From positions 80,617 to 144,616 of the forward strand of contig JACCWM010000058.1 in NCBI GenBank assembly GCA_013697635.1: 64,000 bases of DNA, written 5' to 3'. The notes beneath the pieces are model-generated. The model was given only the letters and a program-made list of their open reading frames with translations, was not told the DNA's origin and made no database searches. Each line of letters begins with the position of its first letter. The stretch's first letter is position 1. Made by a program: the position numbers and the translations under genes. Positions 21,052-29,784 of this stretch are shown here, piece after piece. Source of the DNA: Lujinxingiaceae bacterium (GTDB lineage Bacteria; Myxococcota_A; Bradymonadia; Bradymonadales; Bradymonadaceae).

Positions 21052-21648
21052 TTAGGCTATGCCAACCGTCTGTTTTCTTTTGGCAAAGGCCGAGGTGATG
21101 TCCTCGCCTTTGGTGATCGGGTTTCTGGTGGTGGGATCCCACTCGTCGCTCACGTCGAGCCGGTGCAAGAGGTAGCGATCGTGCCTGCCGATTTGCACGT
21201 GCAACACGAGCCGCACGGGTGAGCTCTCGAGCCTCGCCTGGTCGACACCTCTCAAGCGCGACGTCGCCGGGATACGCAGCTTGACCTCGCCATGCTCACC
21301 AAGAGGGGCGCGAGAGAGCGCCAGGGCGGCGCCATCTTTAAGGATCGCGGCGACCAGATCGTGATGTTTGCTGCCGGTGAACTCGAAGTGCCGCGAGGTA
21401 TCGTAGACCCCATAGAGTGTCGCTATGCCCGAGTCCCAGTTCGCGTCGGCGTGACCGGTGGCGACCACCAGGACTTCGGTTGACGCGTTCGGATGCAGCG
21501 CAAATGGCCAGGATGCGCGAACCTCAAACGATGGCGAGAAGTCCCCGGTGGCGATCACCGCGCTGGTCAAGACAGCAAAGCCAACGACCACGACCACGGC
21601 CCGCAGCCAATGGTTGGAAAATGCTCGTTGCTCGGGCGTTGTCGTCAT
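21052..21648 (-). CDS. Membrane-anchored protein of unknown function
   Basis: 198 residues. A short cytoplasmic N-terminus (MTTTPEQRAFSNHWLR) precedes one hydrophobic segment (AVVVVVGFAVLTSAVIA), so the rest is probably periplasmic. The exported part is mainly beta-strand-like with balanced charge, including FEVRASWPFALHPNASTEVL and RLVLHVQIGRHDRYLLHRL. There are no cysteines and no recognisable catalytic motif. It lies 32 bases after the outer-membrane-like gene and 25 bases before the multi-helix protein, so all three may be one operon. Confidence 0.6.
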   Translation of the reverse strand: MTTTPEQRAFSNHWLRAVVVVVGFAVLTSAVIATGDFSPSFEVRASWPFALHPNASTEVLVVATGHADANWDSGIATLYGVYDTSRHFEFTGSKHHDLVAAILKDGAALALSRAPLGEHGEVKLRIPATSRLRGVDQARLESSPVRLVLHVQIGRHDRYLLHRLDVSDEWDPTTRNPITKGEDITSAFAKRKQTVGIA

Positions 21649-21680
21649 CTCTTGTCCAGCGTTTTCGTCGTTGTCGTGTT

Positions 21681-22241
21681 TCAGAAGAGGCGAAAGTGAT
21701 AGGCGAAGTGCAAGTTGATCGTGGAATAGATAGGAAATTCAGAGGGTTCGGAGAGGGCGAGGTGGATCTCGGTGAGTGCTCCAAAGGACCATGAGCGGCT
21801 TCGTCGCCAGTCGACACCGATGGTCAGTTTGGCGCCGAGATCGAAGCCGGTTTGGTCGAGCGTGCGCGGCGGCCGGTTGGGATAGGCTGTCAACGCCAGG
21901 CCCACGAAGGGTACGTACTGAAAAACATCGAGAGCATAGCGCAGGCCCAAAAAGCCGCCGTAGACAAAGTGTGCGGGGATCTCGCGCTCGCTGTCGGCGA
22001 AGTGGTAGCTGGCTTCCAGGCCGCCGGCGATGCGCCAGAAGTCGGTCAGCTCCAAAAGGGCACCGGCTTGCAGCCCGGGGCCCCAGTTGGAGCCGCCCTC
22101 CAGGGCGTTGAGATTGGCCAGTGAAGGGCCAAACCAGGCCTCGCCCTCGCCGGTCAGCGCACGGGCATGCAGAGGGGCCAAAAGGGCAGCGATTAGAAAG
22201 CTCGCTGCCATGACCAAGGCTCGACGATGATCCAATTTCAT
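21681..22241 (-). CDS. Putative outer-membrane beta-barrel protein
   Basis: 186 residues from ATG 22241. An N-terminal signal peptide (ALVMAASFLIAALLAPLHARA) precedes alternating amphipathic strands such as FGPSLANL, GLQAGALLELTDFWRIAGGL and LGAKLTIGVDW. The protein ends in FAYHFRLF; a C-terminal Phe in a terminal strand is the BAM recognition signature. The frame extends 42 codons further upstream, but that part lacks signal-peptide character. Barrel size would be about eight strands. The ligand or role is unknown. It is the first gene of a leftward group of three envelope proteins. Confidence 0.65.
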   Translation of the reverse strand: MKLDHRRALVMAASFLIAALLAPLHARALTGEGEAWFGPSLANLNALEGGSNWGPGLQAGALLELTDFWRIAGGLEASYHFADSEREIPAHFVYGGFLGLRYALDVFQYVPFVGLALTAYPNRPPRTLDQTGFDLGAKLTIGVDWRRSRSWSFGALTEIHLALSEPSEFPIYSTINLHFAYHFRLF

Positions 22242-22448
22242 ACGTGTGTCCGCGTTCGGCGGCATTTGCCGCGTGGAGGTTGACACTGATGGTTGCCCTT
22301 CAATATAGTCCGCCCACCATCGGCGGAGGAAAATGTGTGGCCTGGTGGGCCAATCACCGTCGAGCATGATGACCGAGTAATATCAATCCGACCTCCCGTG
22401 CAAGGAATTTGTTGAGCATGGTGCCCGAGGTCAAGGAGAGCAAGTACA

Positions 22449-23261
22449 ATGGCAATCAAGATAAAGAAGAAGAGCGGCGCAAGCCAGGCCGAGTCCGTCA
22501 CCGACGCCGATGGCGAGGTTGTGGGCCCAGATCTGAGTGTTAATTTTCCGACCGAAGACGCCGATGCCTTTGAAGCGGCGACGATCAAGACGGCCGTTTG
22601 GGTCGAGGACAATCGCAACACCGTCATTGGTGGCTTCGTTGCCATTGTACTGGCCGCGATCGGTGTCTTTGCAGGCGTTCAGTATGTGCAGTCCAGCCAG
22701 GTTACGGCTTCCACGAGCTTGAGCCAGGCGCTTGCATCCTACGAAGTGCTCGTCGAGGGCTCCGCGGAGCTCGAGCAGATCAAGGCCAGCGAAGACATCA
22801 AGGCGCCGACGGTCACCTTTGAGAGCGAGCAGATCAAGTGGCAGACGATCTACGATCAGTCCACGGCCACGCTCGCCGAGCACAACAGCGGTGCGATCGC
22901 CTCGACCGCGCAGCTGACCAAGGCAGCGGCGGCCTTCAACCTGGGCAAGTTCGACGAGGCGATCACGCTCTACAGCGGCTATGTCAACGATCCTTCGTCC
23001 AAGGACATCAAGCCCTTTGCCTACTTCGGCCTGGCCAACAGCTACGCCGCCAAGGGTGAGGTCGACAAAGCGATCGCCGAGCTCGACAAGTTTGCCGGTG
23101 CCAGCCCCGATCAGACCGCGCTCGTCAAATACGAGAAAGCGCGCCTGCTCGAGCGCTCGGGCAAGGGCGACGACGCCAAAAAGATCTACCACGACATATT
23201 GGAGACCGAGCCGGAGTCCGCTTTTCGCGGCGACATTGAGCGCCGGCTCGCCACGCTTTGA
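22449..23261 (+). CDS. YfgM-like tetratricopeptide membrane protein
   Basis: 270 residues. A Lys-rich cytoplasmic start (MAIKIKKKSGASQ) leads to one transmembrane helix (TVIGGFVAIVLAAIGVFAGV, about 59-78) and a periplasmic region with TPR units, e.g. AAFNLGKFDEAITLYSGYV and AKGEVDKAIAELDKF. In E. coli yfgM also lies directly upstream of bamB, and YfgM works with periplasmic chaperones at the Sec translocon. The same order here (13-base gap to the BamB-like gene) supports the assignment. AAGGAG precedes the ATG. Confidence 0.75.
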   Translation: MAIKIKKKSGASQAESVTDADGEVVGPDLSVNFPTEDADAFEAATIKTAVWVEDNRNTVIGGFVAIVLAAIGVFAGVQYVQSSQVTASTSLSQALASYEVLVEGSAELEQIKASEDIKAPTVTFESEQIKWQTIYDQSTATLAEHNSGAIASTAQLTKAAAAFNLGKFDEAITLYSGYVNDPSSKDIKPFAYFGLANSYAAKGEVDKAIAELDKFAGASPDQTALVKYEKARLLERSGKGDDAKKIYHDILETEPESAFRGDIERRLATL

Positions 23262-23274
23262 CATGACGGCCTGA

Positions 23275-24429
23275 ATGCACCCTTCCAAGACAATCCTCGC
23301 CGCGCTCGTCGTGGCGCTGCTCGCCCTCGCCAGCACGGCATGTGCTGCCGCTCCCCAAAACGAGGGGCTGGCGCCCGTACCCAAGGCGCTCGCCAAGCAG
23401 CCACGCCTGGACATTCGCTGGCGTGCCGGTGTCGGCGCGGGCAAGATGTGGGATACGAGCCCGCGCGAGTACGCCTCGCCCGTCTATATCCCGCGCACCG
23501 ATGAGCTGCTCACGGCGACCTCGAGCGGATCCTTGACCAAGAGTCGCGCGTCCAATGGCGAGGTAGTGTGGCAGCGGCGTCTCTCAGGCAGCGTGCACGC
23601 CACGCCAGTGGTCTTTGGTTCGACGGCTTATGTGGCGACCATGGACGGCGTTATCGAGGCGTTCAGCCTGGTTGATGGCACCGTGCTTTGGAGCCGCCAG
23701 ATGCGCGCCTCGATTGAGACGCGCCTGGCCGTCGCCGATGGTCGTCTCTTCTTTACCGACAGCCAGGATGTCTTGCACGCCCACGACGCGGTGAGCGGCG
23801 AGCCGCTGTGGCGCTTTCAGCGCGACGCGCCCGACTTCTTCACGATCAAGGGTGGCGGCACGCCCGTGGTCGCCGACAACATCGTCTATTGTGGCTTCGC
23901 CGATGGCACGTTGGCCGCACTGTTTGCGGACAGCGGAGACATCGCCTGGACGGCCGACTTAAGCGGCGGCCTGCGCGAATTGGTCGATGTCGACCTGGCG
24001 CCAATCGTCTTGAGCGATCGCATCTATGCTGCCTCCTATGCCGGCGGCATTTACGCGCTGGATCGCCATGACGGGCTGATTTTGTGGCGTCAGTCTGCCG
24101 AGAGCGTGGCCGATCTCACCCTCAACGGCTCATTGCTGCTGGTTGCCTCGGCCGTGGGCCGGGTTCAGGCGTTCGATTCGAACGCCGGCGCGCCGCTGTG
24201 GAGCTTTCGCATGCGCGAGAACATCCCCGTCGACGTCTCCGCCGCCGGCCCCTACGCCTTTGTCTCGACCGCCAGCGGCCCGCTCTACGTGCTCGATCTG
24301 TTTACCGGCCACGCACTAAGCCACTGGGATCCGTCGGCAGGCTTCAATGTTCCCGTGGTATTTGGCAACGACCGCGGCTACCTGCTCTCCAATGGCGGCT
24401 ACCTCTACGCCTTCCAGATCGCCTATTAA
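23275..24429 (+). CDS. bamB: BamB-like outer-membrane assembly lipoprotein (PQQ-type beta-propeller)
   Basis: 384 residues. The signal ends LASTAC (lipobox, Cys23). The mature part is a series of PQQ-like blades with the recurrent A-x-DG and G-x-x-LW patterns: SNGEVVWQRRLSG, TMDGVIEAFSLVDGTVLW, AVSGEPLWRF, DSGDIAWTADLSGG, DRHDGLILWRQ and NAGAPLWSF. BamB scaffolds BamA in outer-membrane protein insertion. Identification rests on fold, lipobox and the YfgM-like partner upstream. Its TAA overlaps the convergent trmB stop within the palindrome TTAA. Confidence 0.78.
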   Translation: MHPSKTILAALVVALLALASTACAAAPQNEGLAPVPKALAKQPRLDIRWRAGVGAGKMWDTSPREYASPVYIPRTDELLTATSSGSLTKSRASNGEVVWQRRLSGSVHATPVVFGSTAYVATMDGVIEAFSLVDGTVLWSRQMRASIETRLAVADGRLFFTDSQDVLHAHDAVSGEPLWRFQRDAPDFFTIKGGGTPVVADNIVYCGFADGTLAALFADSGDIAWTADLSGGLRELVDVDLAPIVLSDRIYAASYAGGIYALDRHDGLILWRQSAESVADLTLNGSLLLVASAVGRVQAFDSNAGAPLWSFRMRENIPVDVSAAGPYAFVSTASGPLYVLDLFTGHALSHWDPSAGFNVPVVFGNDRGYLLSNGGYLYAFQIAY

Positions 24430-25049
24430 GCCTCGACGCGCCGGTAATAGAGCGGGTGGATTGGCAGGCCCTTCGCGATGATCGTGACCTCGCGGTTGGT
24501 GCGCGGAAAGGGCTCAACCGGGAACTGCTCAAAGGGCAGCGCCTCGAAGCATGGGTGAGCGTCGAGGATCTCGCGCATGTCGTCGGCCAGCGTGCCGACG
24601 TCGGTGCGAATCCAGATCATGGCGCCAAGCGGCATCTTGGTGGCGAGGATATCGAGAAACGCCGGCTGAATGATGCGCCGTTTGCGATGGCGGCTCTTCC
24701 ACCATGGGTCGGGGAACAAGACGAAGAGCTCCTGAAGCTGGCCTTCATCAAAGAGCACAGGGATGGCCAGATTGGCGTCGGCGCGAAAGGTGATCGCGTT
24801 GGCGACGCCATGTTTTTCGAACATCTCTTTGGCGAGCTCGACGAATTTGTGGCGCCATTCGATGCCGATGTAGAAGCGCTCGGGATCGCGGCCGCTGAGC
24901 TCGCGCAAGAACTTGCCGCGGTTGGAGCCAATCTCGACGCTGACGGGGCCGACAAAAGGATCGTTGAGCGCGCGATCGCGCAACCAGGCGAGCTGGCGAG
25001 AGTAAAAGTGCTCGGTGTGAGCATCAAAACGAAGGGAGAGATCGGGCAC
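24426..25049 (-). CDS. trmB: tRNA (guanine-N7-)-methyltransferase
   Basis: 207 residues from GTG 25049. The SAM-binding motif is VSVEIGSNRGKFLREL (the family's EIGxGxGxF). The tRNA-binding/catalytic block LFVLFPDPWWKSRHRKRR is diagnostic, followed by QPAFLDILATKMPLG. The enzyme makes m7G46 in the tRNA variable loop. Start choice is uncertain: ATG 25109 would add 20 low-complexity residues and overlap the upstream gene by 23 bases. Neither start has a good ribosome-binding site. It follows the metallohydrolase on the same strand. Confidence 0.95.
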   Translation of the reverse strand: MPDLSLRFDAHTEHFYSRQLAWLRDRALNDPFVGPVSVEIGSNRGKFLRELSGRDPERFYIGIEWRHKFVELAKEMFEKHGVANAITFRADANLAIPVLFDEGQLQELFVLFPDPWWKSRHRKRRIIQPAFLDILATKMPLGAMIWIRTDVGTLADDMREILDAHPCFEALPFEQFPVEPFPRTNREVTIIAKGLPIHPLYYRRVEA

Positions 25050-25086
25050 GGTGGGAAGCAGGGGGCTTGGAGGTGAAGTTGCGAGC

Positions 25087-26019
25087 CTAGAGCTTGACCT
25101 CGAGGCCATCGACGGCCACGGCCGAGGCGGCGAACAGTGACTTGCCCAGGGCATCGATGCGATCGAGGTCTTCGTCGGAGCTCGCCGGTTCGTGGTGAAA
25201 CAAGAAGAGCTTCTTGACGCCGGATTCGCGGGCAAGGGTGGTGGCGATCTCGACGGTCGAGTGGCCGTATCCCTGCGTCGGCATGGGCATCGCGACGTAG
25301 CGATCCTCGGTGTACATGGCGTCGTGAATGAGCACCTCGGCGTCTTTTGCAAAGCGCATCAGGCGTCGATCACCGTGCACGAAGCCCTCGGTATCGGTGG
25401 CATAGACCACCGAGCGACCCTCGTGAACGACCTTGTAGATGTTCACGCCGCACTTGGGGTGGCTGTAGCCACGCATGCAGTGGATCTCGCACAAGACATC
25501 TTCGTCGCGCGGCAAGCTGCCGGCAAAGCGCGGGTGGCGCGGGCGCGCTTGAATCGGCTCGAGGCTATCCTTGAGAATGTAGACGACATCGGCTTCGCTG
25601 ACGTCATGAAAGATCTTCTCTGCCTGCATCTCGTGCAAATCAACCGGATAGTAGGGCGATTGGATTAAGGTCTCGATGCTGTCCTCAAACGACTCGAAGC
25701 GCGCCGTTCGAGGGCCCCACAGATAGACCGTGCTGTCGGGCATGAACATCGGCGCGAAATAAGGCAGGCCGATGAGATGATCGAAGTGGGTGTGGGTGAC
25801 GAAGATATAGGTCGTCAAGGGCTCGCGCGTGGTTGCATAGTGTGCCAGGCGCGCCTTGCCGTAATCCAAGATGCCGCTGCCGGCGTCGAGCACGATGTCG
25901 CGATCGCCCACGGAGACCACCACGCACGATGTCGCGCCACCGTAGCGAGCGTATTGTTTGCCCGAGACCGGAATACTGCCGCGGCAACCGTAGAATTTGA
26001 CCGAAAAGTCTGAGGGCAT
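25087..26019 (-). CDS. Metallo-beta-lactamase-fold hydrolase
   Basis: 310 residues. The metal motif THTHFDHLIGLPYF gives HxHxDH near residue 80; further ligands are His in MRGYSHPKCG, Asp in VVYATDTEG, and His in LFLFHHEPASSD. The start VKFYGCRGSIPVSG with RYGGATSCVVV is typical of the cyclic-nucleotide-phosphodiesterase-like/RNase-Z-like branch. The substrate may be a phosphodiester such as a cyclic nucleotide, but this is inference. The ATG at 26019 is preferred over the TTG at 26028. Confidence 0.85.
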   Translation of the reverse strand: MPSDFSVKFYGCRGSIPVSGKQYARYGGATSCVVVSVGDRDIVLDAGSGILDYGKARLAHYATTREPLTTYIFVTHTHFDHLIGLPYFAPMFMPDSTVYLWGPRTARFESFEDSIETLIQSPYYPVDLHEMQAEKIFHDVSEADVVYILKDSLEPIQARPRHPRFAGSLPRDEDVLCEIHCMRGYSHPKCGVNIYKVVHEGRSVVYATDTEGFVHGDRRLMRFAKDAEVLIHDAMYTEDRYVAMPMPTQGYGHSTVEIATTLARESGVKKLFLFHHEPASSDEDLDRIDALGKSLFAASAVAVDGLEVKL

Positions 26020-26180
26020 GGGATACAACCGGCTTCGGTTGAGGATCGCTGGAATGTCGGGGCGAGGCGAAGATACTGAAATTCGTTTGGATTACAAGGT
26101 CAGCGCGGACTATAACAACGTGCATTTTACAGCGTCAAGACCGATATCGGCCGCAGGGCGACCCAGGTTAGAGGCAAGCG

Positions 26181-26999
26181 ATGTGGAGCATTGATCCGGG
26201 GGCGACTCCGGCACAAAGCGTGTTCTTCGGAGTGGGGATATGGATGGCCTTTGCTTATCTGTGGAGCTTCGCGCCGGTGCGCGGCGTCAGCCGTCTTGAC
26301 GCGCTCGCGCTCTTTGGGCTGGGCGGGGTTGGCGGCATGCTCGGTGCACGGCTGATGTCGCTCGGTGTACGGGCGTGGGGCGGAGAGCGATGGCAATGGG
26401 CTGATCTGCCATGGTTGCTCAATCCCGTGGGGGCAGGCTACGCATCGGTCGGCTTTTTGGTCGGCGCCGGCCTGACGATTCTCTTGATGACGCGCGCCTG
26501 GAGCGTGCTCTCTCGCGCACGCATGTTTGACCTGATCGTGGTCTCTGGATTGTTGGGGATGAGCGTTGCGCGCTTAGGTTGCATCTTCAATGGCTGCGAC
26601 TTTGGTCGCATCACGAGCTTGCCCTGGGCCATTCGTTATGCCCAGGGATCTGGGCCCTGGGCGAGACATCATGCCCTGGGGCTGATCAGCGCAGCCGAGC
26701 CATGGTCGGCTCCCACGCACGCCTTCGCGCTTTACCTGGCGGGCGGAGCCATGGTGTTGGTTGCCTGGGTGAGTCTTGGCAAGCGGTGGAAGCGCTCGCC
26801 ACCTGGAGCGCGGGCGTTTTTCGCGCTGACTGGCTATTTGGCGTGGCATTTTGGCGTTGAGTTCTTTCGCGAACCGTCCATGGCCGCTAGGCTGGGCGCT
26901 GTTTTGAATGGCAATCAACTGGCGCTCTTTGTCGCGCTCTTTGTCGCCGTGGCGATTTGGCGTCACCGATTCCAACCCCGTGAAGTCTCCGATGGCTGA
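26181..26999 (+). CDS. Divergent Lgt-like prolipoprotein diacylglyceryl transferase family protein
   Basis: 272 residues, seven or so transmembrane helices. The family signature is ARLGCIFNGCDFGRITSLPW, the Cys-containing variant of the Lgt motif (RxGC-x3-GC-x-G-x2-T-x-LPWA), and FFREPS lies near the C-terminus. The usual HPTQLYE is changed to APTHAFALY. Lgt transfers diacylglycerol from phosphatidylglycerol to the lipobox cysteine. This may be a second, specialised Lgt; the main lgt is not in the window. AGAGG precedes the ATG. Its stop overlaps the start of the sensor kinase by 8 bases, implying translational coupling. Confidence 0.8.
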   Translation: MWSIDPGATPAQSVFFGVGIWMAFAYLWSFAPVRGVSRLDALALFGLGGVGGMLGARLMSLGVRAWGGERWQWADLPWLLNPVGAGYASVGFLVGAGLTILLMTRAWSVLSRARMFDLIVVSGLLGMSVARLGCIFNGCDFGRITSLPWAIRYAQGSGPWARHHALGLISAAEPWSAPTHAFALYLAGGAMVLVAWVSLGKRWKRSPPGARAFFALTGYLAWHFGVEFFREPSMAARLGAVLNGNQLALFVALFVAVAIWRHRFQPREVSDG

Positions 27000-28911
27000 A
27001 GCAATCACCGTGCTCGTCATACAAAGCGAACCGCTTGATCAGGCCTGGCTCGAGGCGTTGATCGCCTCTGCGCCGGGCTGGTCGCTGCGCTTTGTCGCCA
27101 CGGTGGCCGAGGCCTTGTCCGTGCCTGAGCAGGCGGCATCGACGACGATGGTGTGTCTGCCACTGGGCAGCGGGCAAAGTGTGCCGCGTGCGCTCATGGA
27201 GCAATTGATCGGGCTGCGCCCTGATTGGCCCCTGGTCTGTCTGCTGCTCGACGACGACGCTGATCTGGCGCTCGCGGCGCTAGGCGCAGGCGCGACAGAT
27301 TGTGTGTTTGCCAGCGCACTAAAGGGCTCGGGCGCCATCGCCTCATGGAAACTGGCCCGTGAGCGCCACCGAAGCATCATGAACCAGCGACAGCTCGAGC
27401 GCGTGCTCAAGCGTCGCAACCAAGACATGGACCGACTCGGACTCTTGACGCGAGCGATCACGAGCACCGTCGATCGCGACATGATCCTCGATCGCGCTCT
27501 CGAGGTTTTTGCCGGCATCTGCACCTCAGGGGGCGCAGCCTTTTGCGAGCTGTCGCCCGCATTGGACGAACTGGTCGAGAATCCCGAAGCCTGGGTGGAT
27601 GAGAACCCGGGGCGCATCGAGCTGCACTGCGTCGGCAGCACGTCCGAGCAGAACCAACCGTTTAACGATTGGCTTGTCGCCGACATGGACTGCGTCGATC
27701 TGATGTTCTCCGACAAGGTCACAGTATTGCAGCAGCCCATCTCGGATCGCAGCTTTGCCGCGCTCGAGCCGCTATGGCGGCGCTTCCAAGGCAGCACAGC
27801 CGCGCTCGTGCCGGTGTGGGCGCTTGGACGTCCGCTGGGGCTTTTGGTCGTCTATGCGACGAACCCGAGCGCTTGCGACGACCTGAAAGACGGCGAACAG
27901 GAGCTGCGCGCGATGGCGCGTCTTCTAGGGGCCACGTTGCAAAACGCCAGGCTCTTCAAGGAGGTCGACGATGCCTACCTGAATCTTCGAAACGCCCAGA
28001 AGCAGCTCGTGCACGCCGAGAAGTTCGCGGCGATGGGCGTGCTGTCGGCCGAGATTGCCCACGAGATCAACAACCCGGCGAGCTTCGTGATCAGCAATCT
28101 CAGCGTCATGCTTGACTACGTTGACACCATCGGCAGCTTCATCGAAAGATTGGCCACGCTCGAGCATGCCGATGCCTTGCTGCGCAACGAGCTTCAGGAG
28201 CTTGAGCAGGCCCACGAAATTACATTCTTGCGCGAGGACCTCAACGCCATGATTACGCGCAGCCTGGCCGGGATGCAGCGCATCCACCAGATCGTGCAGG
28301 ACTTGCGCTTTTTCTCTCACGGCATCGCCGAGGAGCCCGGCTGGGTCGACCTCGAGCATTTGATCACGTCGGCGCTGCACCTGGTAAGTCACGACGCCAA
28401 GTTTCGTGCACGCCTCGATCTCGACTTCGAGGGGCTGCCGCAGGTGTTCTCGGACGCCAACAAGCTCAGCCAGGTTCTGCTCAACCTGCTCGTCAATGCC
28501 GCCCAGGCGATCGACCCTGGAAGGGTCGAGGAGAACTTCATTCGCGTGACGACTCGCCAGCATGGGGAGCAGGTGGTGATCGCCATTGAGGACTCGGGAA
28601 CCGGGATTGACCCGGCCAACCTTGGGCGCATCTTCGAGCCGTTCTTTACGACCAAAGATCGTGGCAGCGCCACCGGGCTCGGGCTGTCGATCTCCCTGGA
28701 CATCTTGCGAAGCTTGGGCGGTGAGCTGCGCGTCAAAAGTGAGCTTGGACAGGGCTCATGCTTCGAGATTCATCTGCCCATTCAAGCTTCACAATTTGGA
28801 CGCAAGAAGGCGCTTCGTGAGAGCGGCAACTTCAAATCGCCGCCGCGCCGCCACGGACAAGGCTCTCAGAGCAGCGAGGACGGCCAGCCCTCGGGTCAAG
28901 GTGGCCAATGA
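26992..28911 (+). CDS. Sensor histidine kinase with degenerate receiver-like and GAF-like domains
   Basis: 639 residues. The N-terminal 120 residues (ITVLVIQSEPLDQAWLEALI, AALGAGATDCVFA) have a receiver fold, but the phospho-acceptor Asp position reads VCLPLG and is not acidic. A GAF-like sensor follows (about 165-330). The kinase core has the H-box GVLSAEIAHEINNPASF with His357, an N-box in LVNAAQAIDPG, DSGTGIDPA, the F-box EPFFTTKD and TGLGLSISLDIL. No transmembrane helix is seen, so it is cytoplasmic. ATG 26992 sits inside the end of the Lgt-like gene. No response regulator is adjacent. Confidence 0.92.
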   Translation: MAEAITVLVIQSEPLDQAWLEALIASAPGWSLRFVATVAEALSVPEQAASTTMVCLPLGSGQSVPRALMEQLIGLRPDWPLVCLLLDDDADLALAALGAGATDCVFASALKGSGAIASWKLARERHRSIMNQRQLERVLKRRNQDMDRLGLLTRAITSTVDRDMILDRALEVFAGICTSGGAAFCELSPALDELVENPEAWVDENPGRIELHCVGSTSEQNQPFNDWLVADMDCVDLMFSDKVTVLQQPISDRSFAALEPLWRRFQGSTAALVPVWALGRPLGLLVVYATNPSACDDLKDGEQELRAMARLLGATLQNARLFKEVDDAYLNLRNAQKQLVHAEKFAAMGVLSAEIAHEINNPASFVISNLSVMLDYVDTIGSFIERLATLEHADALLRNELQELEQAHEITFLREDLNAMITRSLAGMQRIHQIVQDLRFFSHGIAEEPGWVDLEHLITSALHLVSHDAKFRARLDLDFEGLPQVFSDANKLSQVLLNLLVNAAQAIDPGRVEENFIRVTTRQHGEQVVIAIEDSGTGIDPANLGRIFEPFFTTKDRGSATGLGLSISLDILRSLGGELRVKSELGQGSCFEIHLPIQASQFGRKKALRESGNFKSPPRRHGQGSQSSEDGQPSGQGGQ

Positions 28912-29678
28912 TGCAAAGTGAGCGGGTATTTTTGGGGACCGCGGGCTGGTCCTATGACGACTGGAATGGCGTGTTCTATCCGCCAGGCACGAGCGCTCGC
29001 GATCGGCTGAGCTACTATGGCACGCAGTTCTCGAGCGTCGAGATCGACTCTACTTTTTATGCATCGCCTTCACTGAAGACGGTGCAGTCGTGGTTTGAGC
29101 GTAGTCCAGAGAAGTTCATCTTTTCGGCGAAGTTTCCCCGGACGATTACCCACGAGGCCCGTCTGGTGCACTGCGAGCACGATGCCCTGAACTTTGTGGG
29201 CGTGATGTCCGAGCTCGGTCACAAGCTCGGGCCGCTGCTCTTGCAGATGCCTCCGAGCTTTACGATCGATGCGATCGACGATCTGGCGCACTTCTTCGAA
29301 GGGCTTCCCGACGGTTTTGCCTACGCCGTCGAGGTGCGCCACCGCTCCTGGCTGGTCGAAGAGTACGCCGAACTGCTCAAGCGATGGAACGTCGCCATGG
29401 TGCTGACTTGTTCGGGCCATTTGGAGCGCTTCTGGCGCGTGACCTCACGGATCGCCTATGTCCGCTGGCTCGGGCAGTGGGACTCGGTCGAGCGTTTCGA
29501 CCAGATTCAGACCGATCGCGGCGAGGAGATCGGCTGGTGGGCACCGCGCATCCAACACTTCGTCGATCGCGGGGGGATCGTTTTTGGGTATGTGAACAAT
29601 CACTACGCCGGCCACGCGCCGGAGAACGTGCGCCAGATCGCCGCTAAGCTCGAGCTTGAAGGCGTGCAGGCGAAATGA
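28908..29678 (+). CDS. DUF72 family protein (YecE-like)
   Basis: 256 residues with the family's start FLGTAGWSYDDWNGVFYP, the conserved YGTQFSSVEIDSTFY, and FSAKFPRTITHEARL; LLLQMPPSF and YAVEVRHRSW follow. DUF72 has a TIM-barrel-like fold with no established reaction. The ATG overlaps the kinase stop (ATGA), so translation is coupled to the sensor kinase. The last residues GYVNNHYAGHAPENVRQ are also family-typical. Cytoplasmic. Confidence 0.93.
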   Translation: MMQSERVFLGTAGWSYDDWNGVFYPPGTSARDRLSYYGTQFSSVEIDSTFYASPSLKTVQSWFERSPEKFIFSAKFPRTITHEARLVHCEHDALNFVGVMSELGHKLGPLLLQMPPSFTIDAIDDLAHFFEGLPDGFAYAVEVRHRSWLVEEYAELLKRWNVAMVLTCSGHLERFWRVTSRIAYVRWLGQWDSVERFDQIQTDRGEEIGWWAPRIQHFVDRGGIVFGYVNNHYAGHAPENVRQIAAKLELEGVQAK

Positions 29679-29709
29679 GCACGCCGCCGCCCTTGTTCAA
29701 GTCCCAAGA

Positions 29710-29739
29710 TTGACACGGGCGCGCCCGGTGGGGCATAAC
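29710..29739 (+). promoter_or_regulatory. Sigma-70-type promoter
   Basis: TTGACA (29710-29715) and CATAAC (29734-29739) are separated by 18 bases. They lie about 45 bases before the ATG of the 206-residue protein and after the DUF72 stop, so the three-gene unit upstream and this gene are probably separate transcripts. Confidence 0.65.
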
Positions 29740-29784
29740 GTGCGCCACCACGCCTGCGCACACGGCAACCAAGGATAGTTGATC

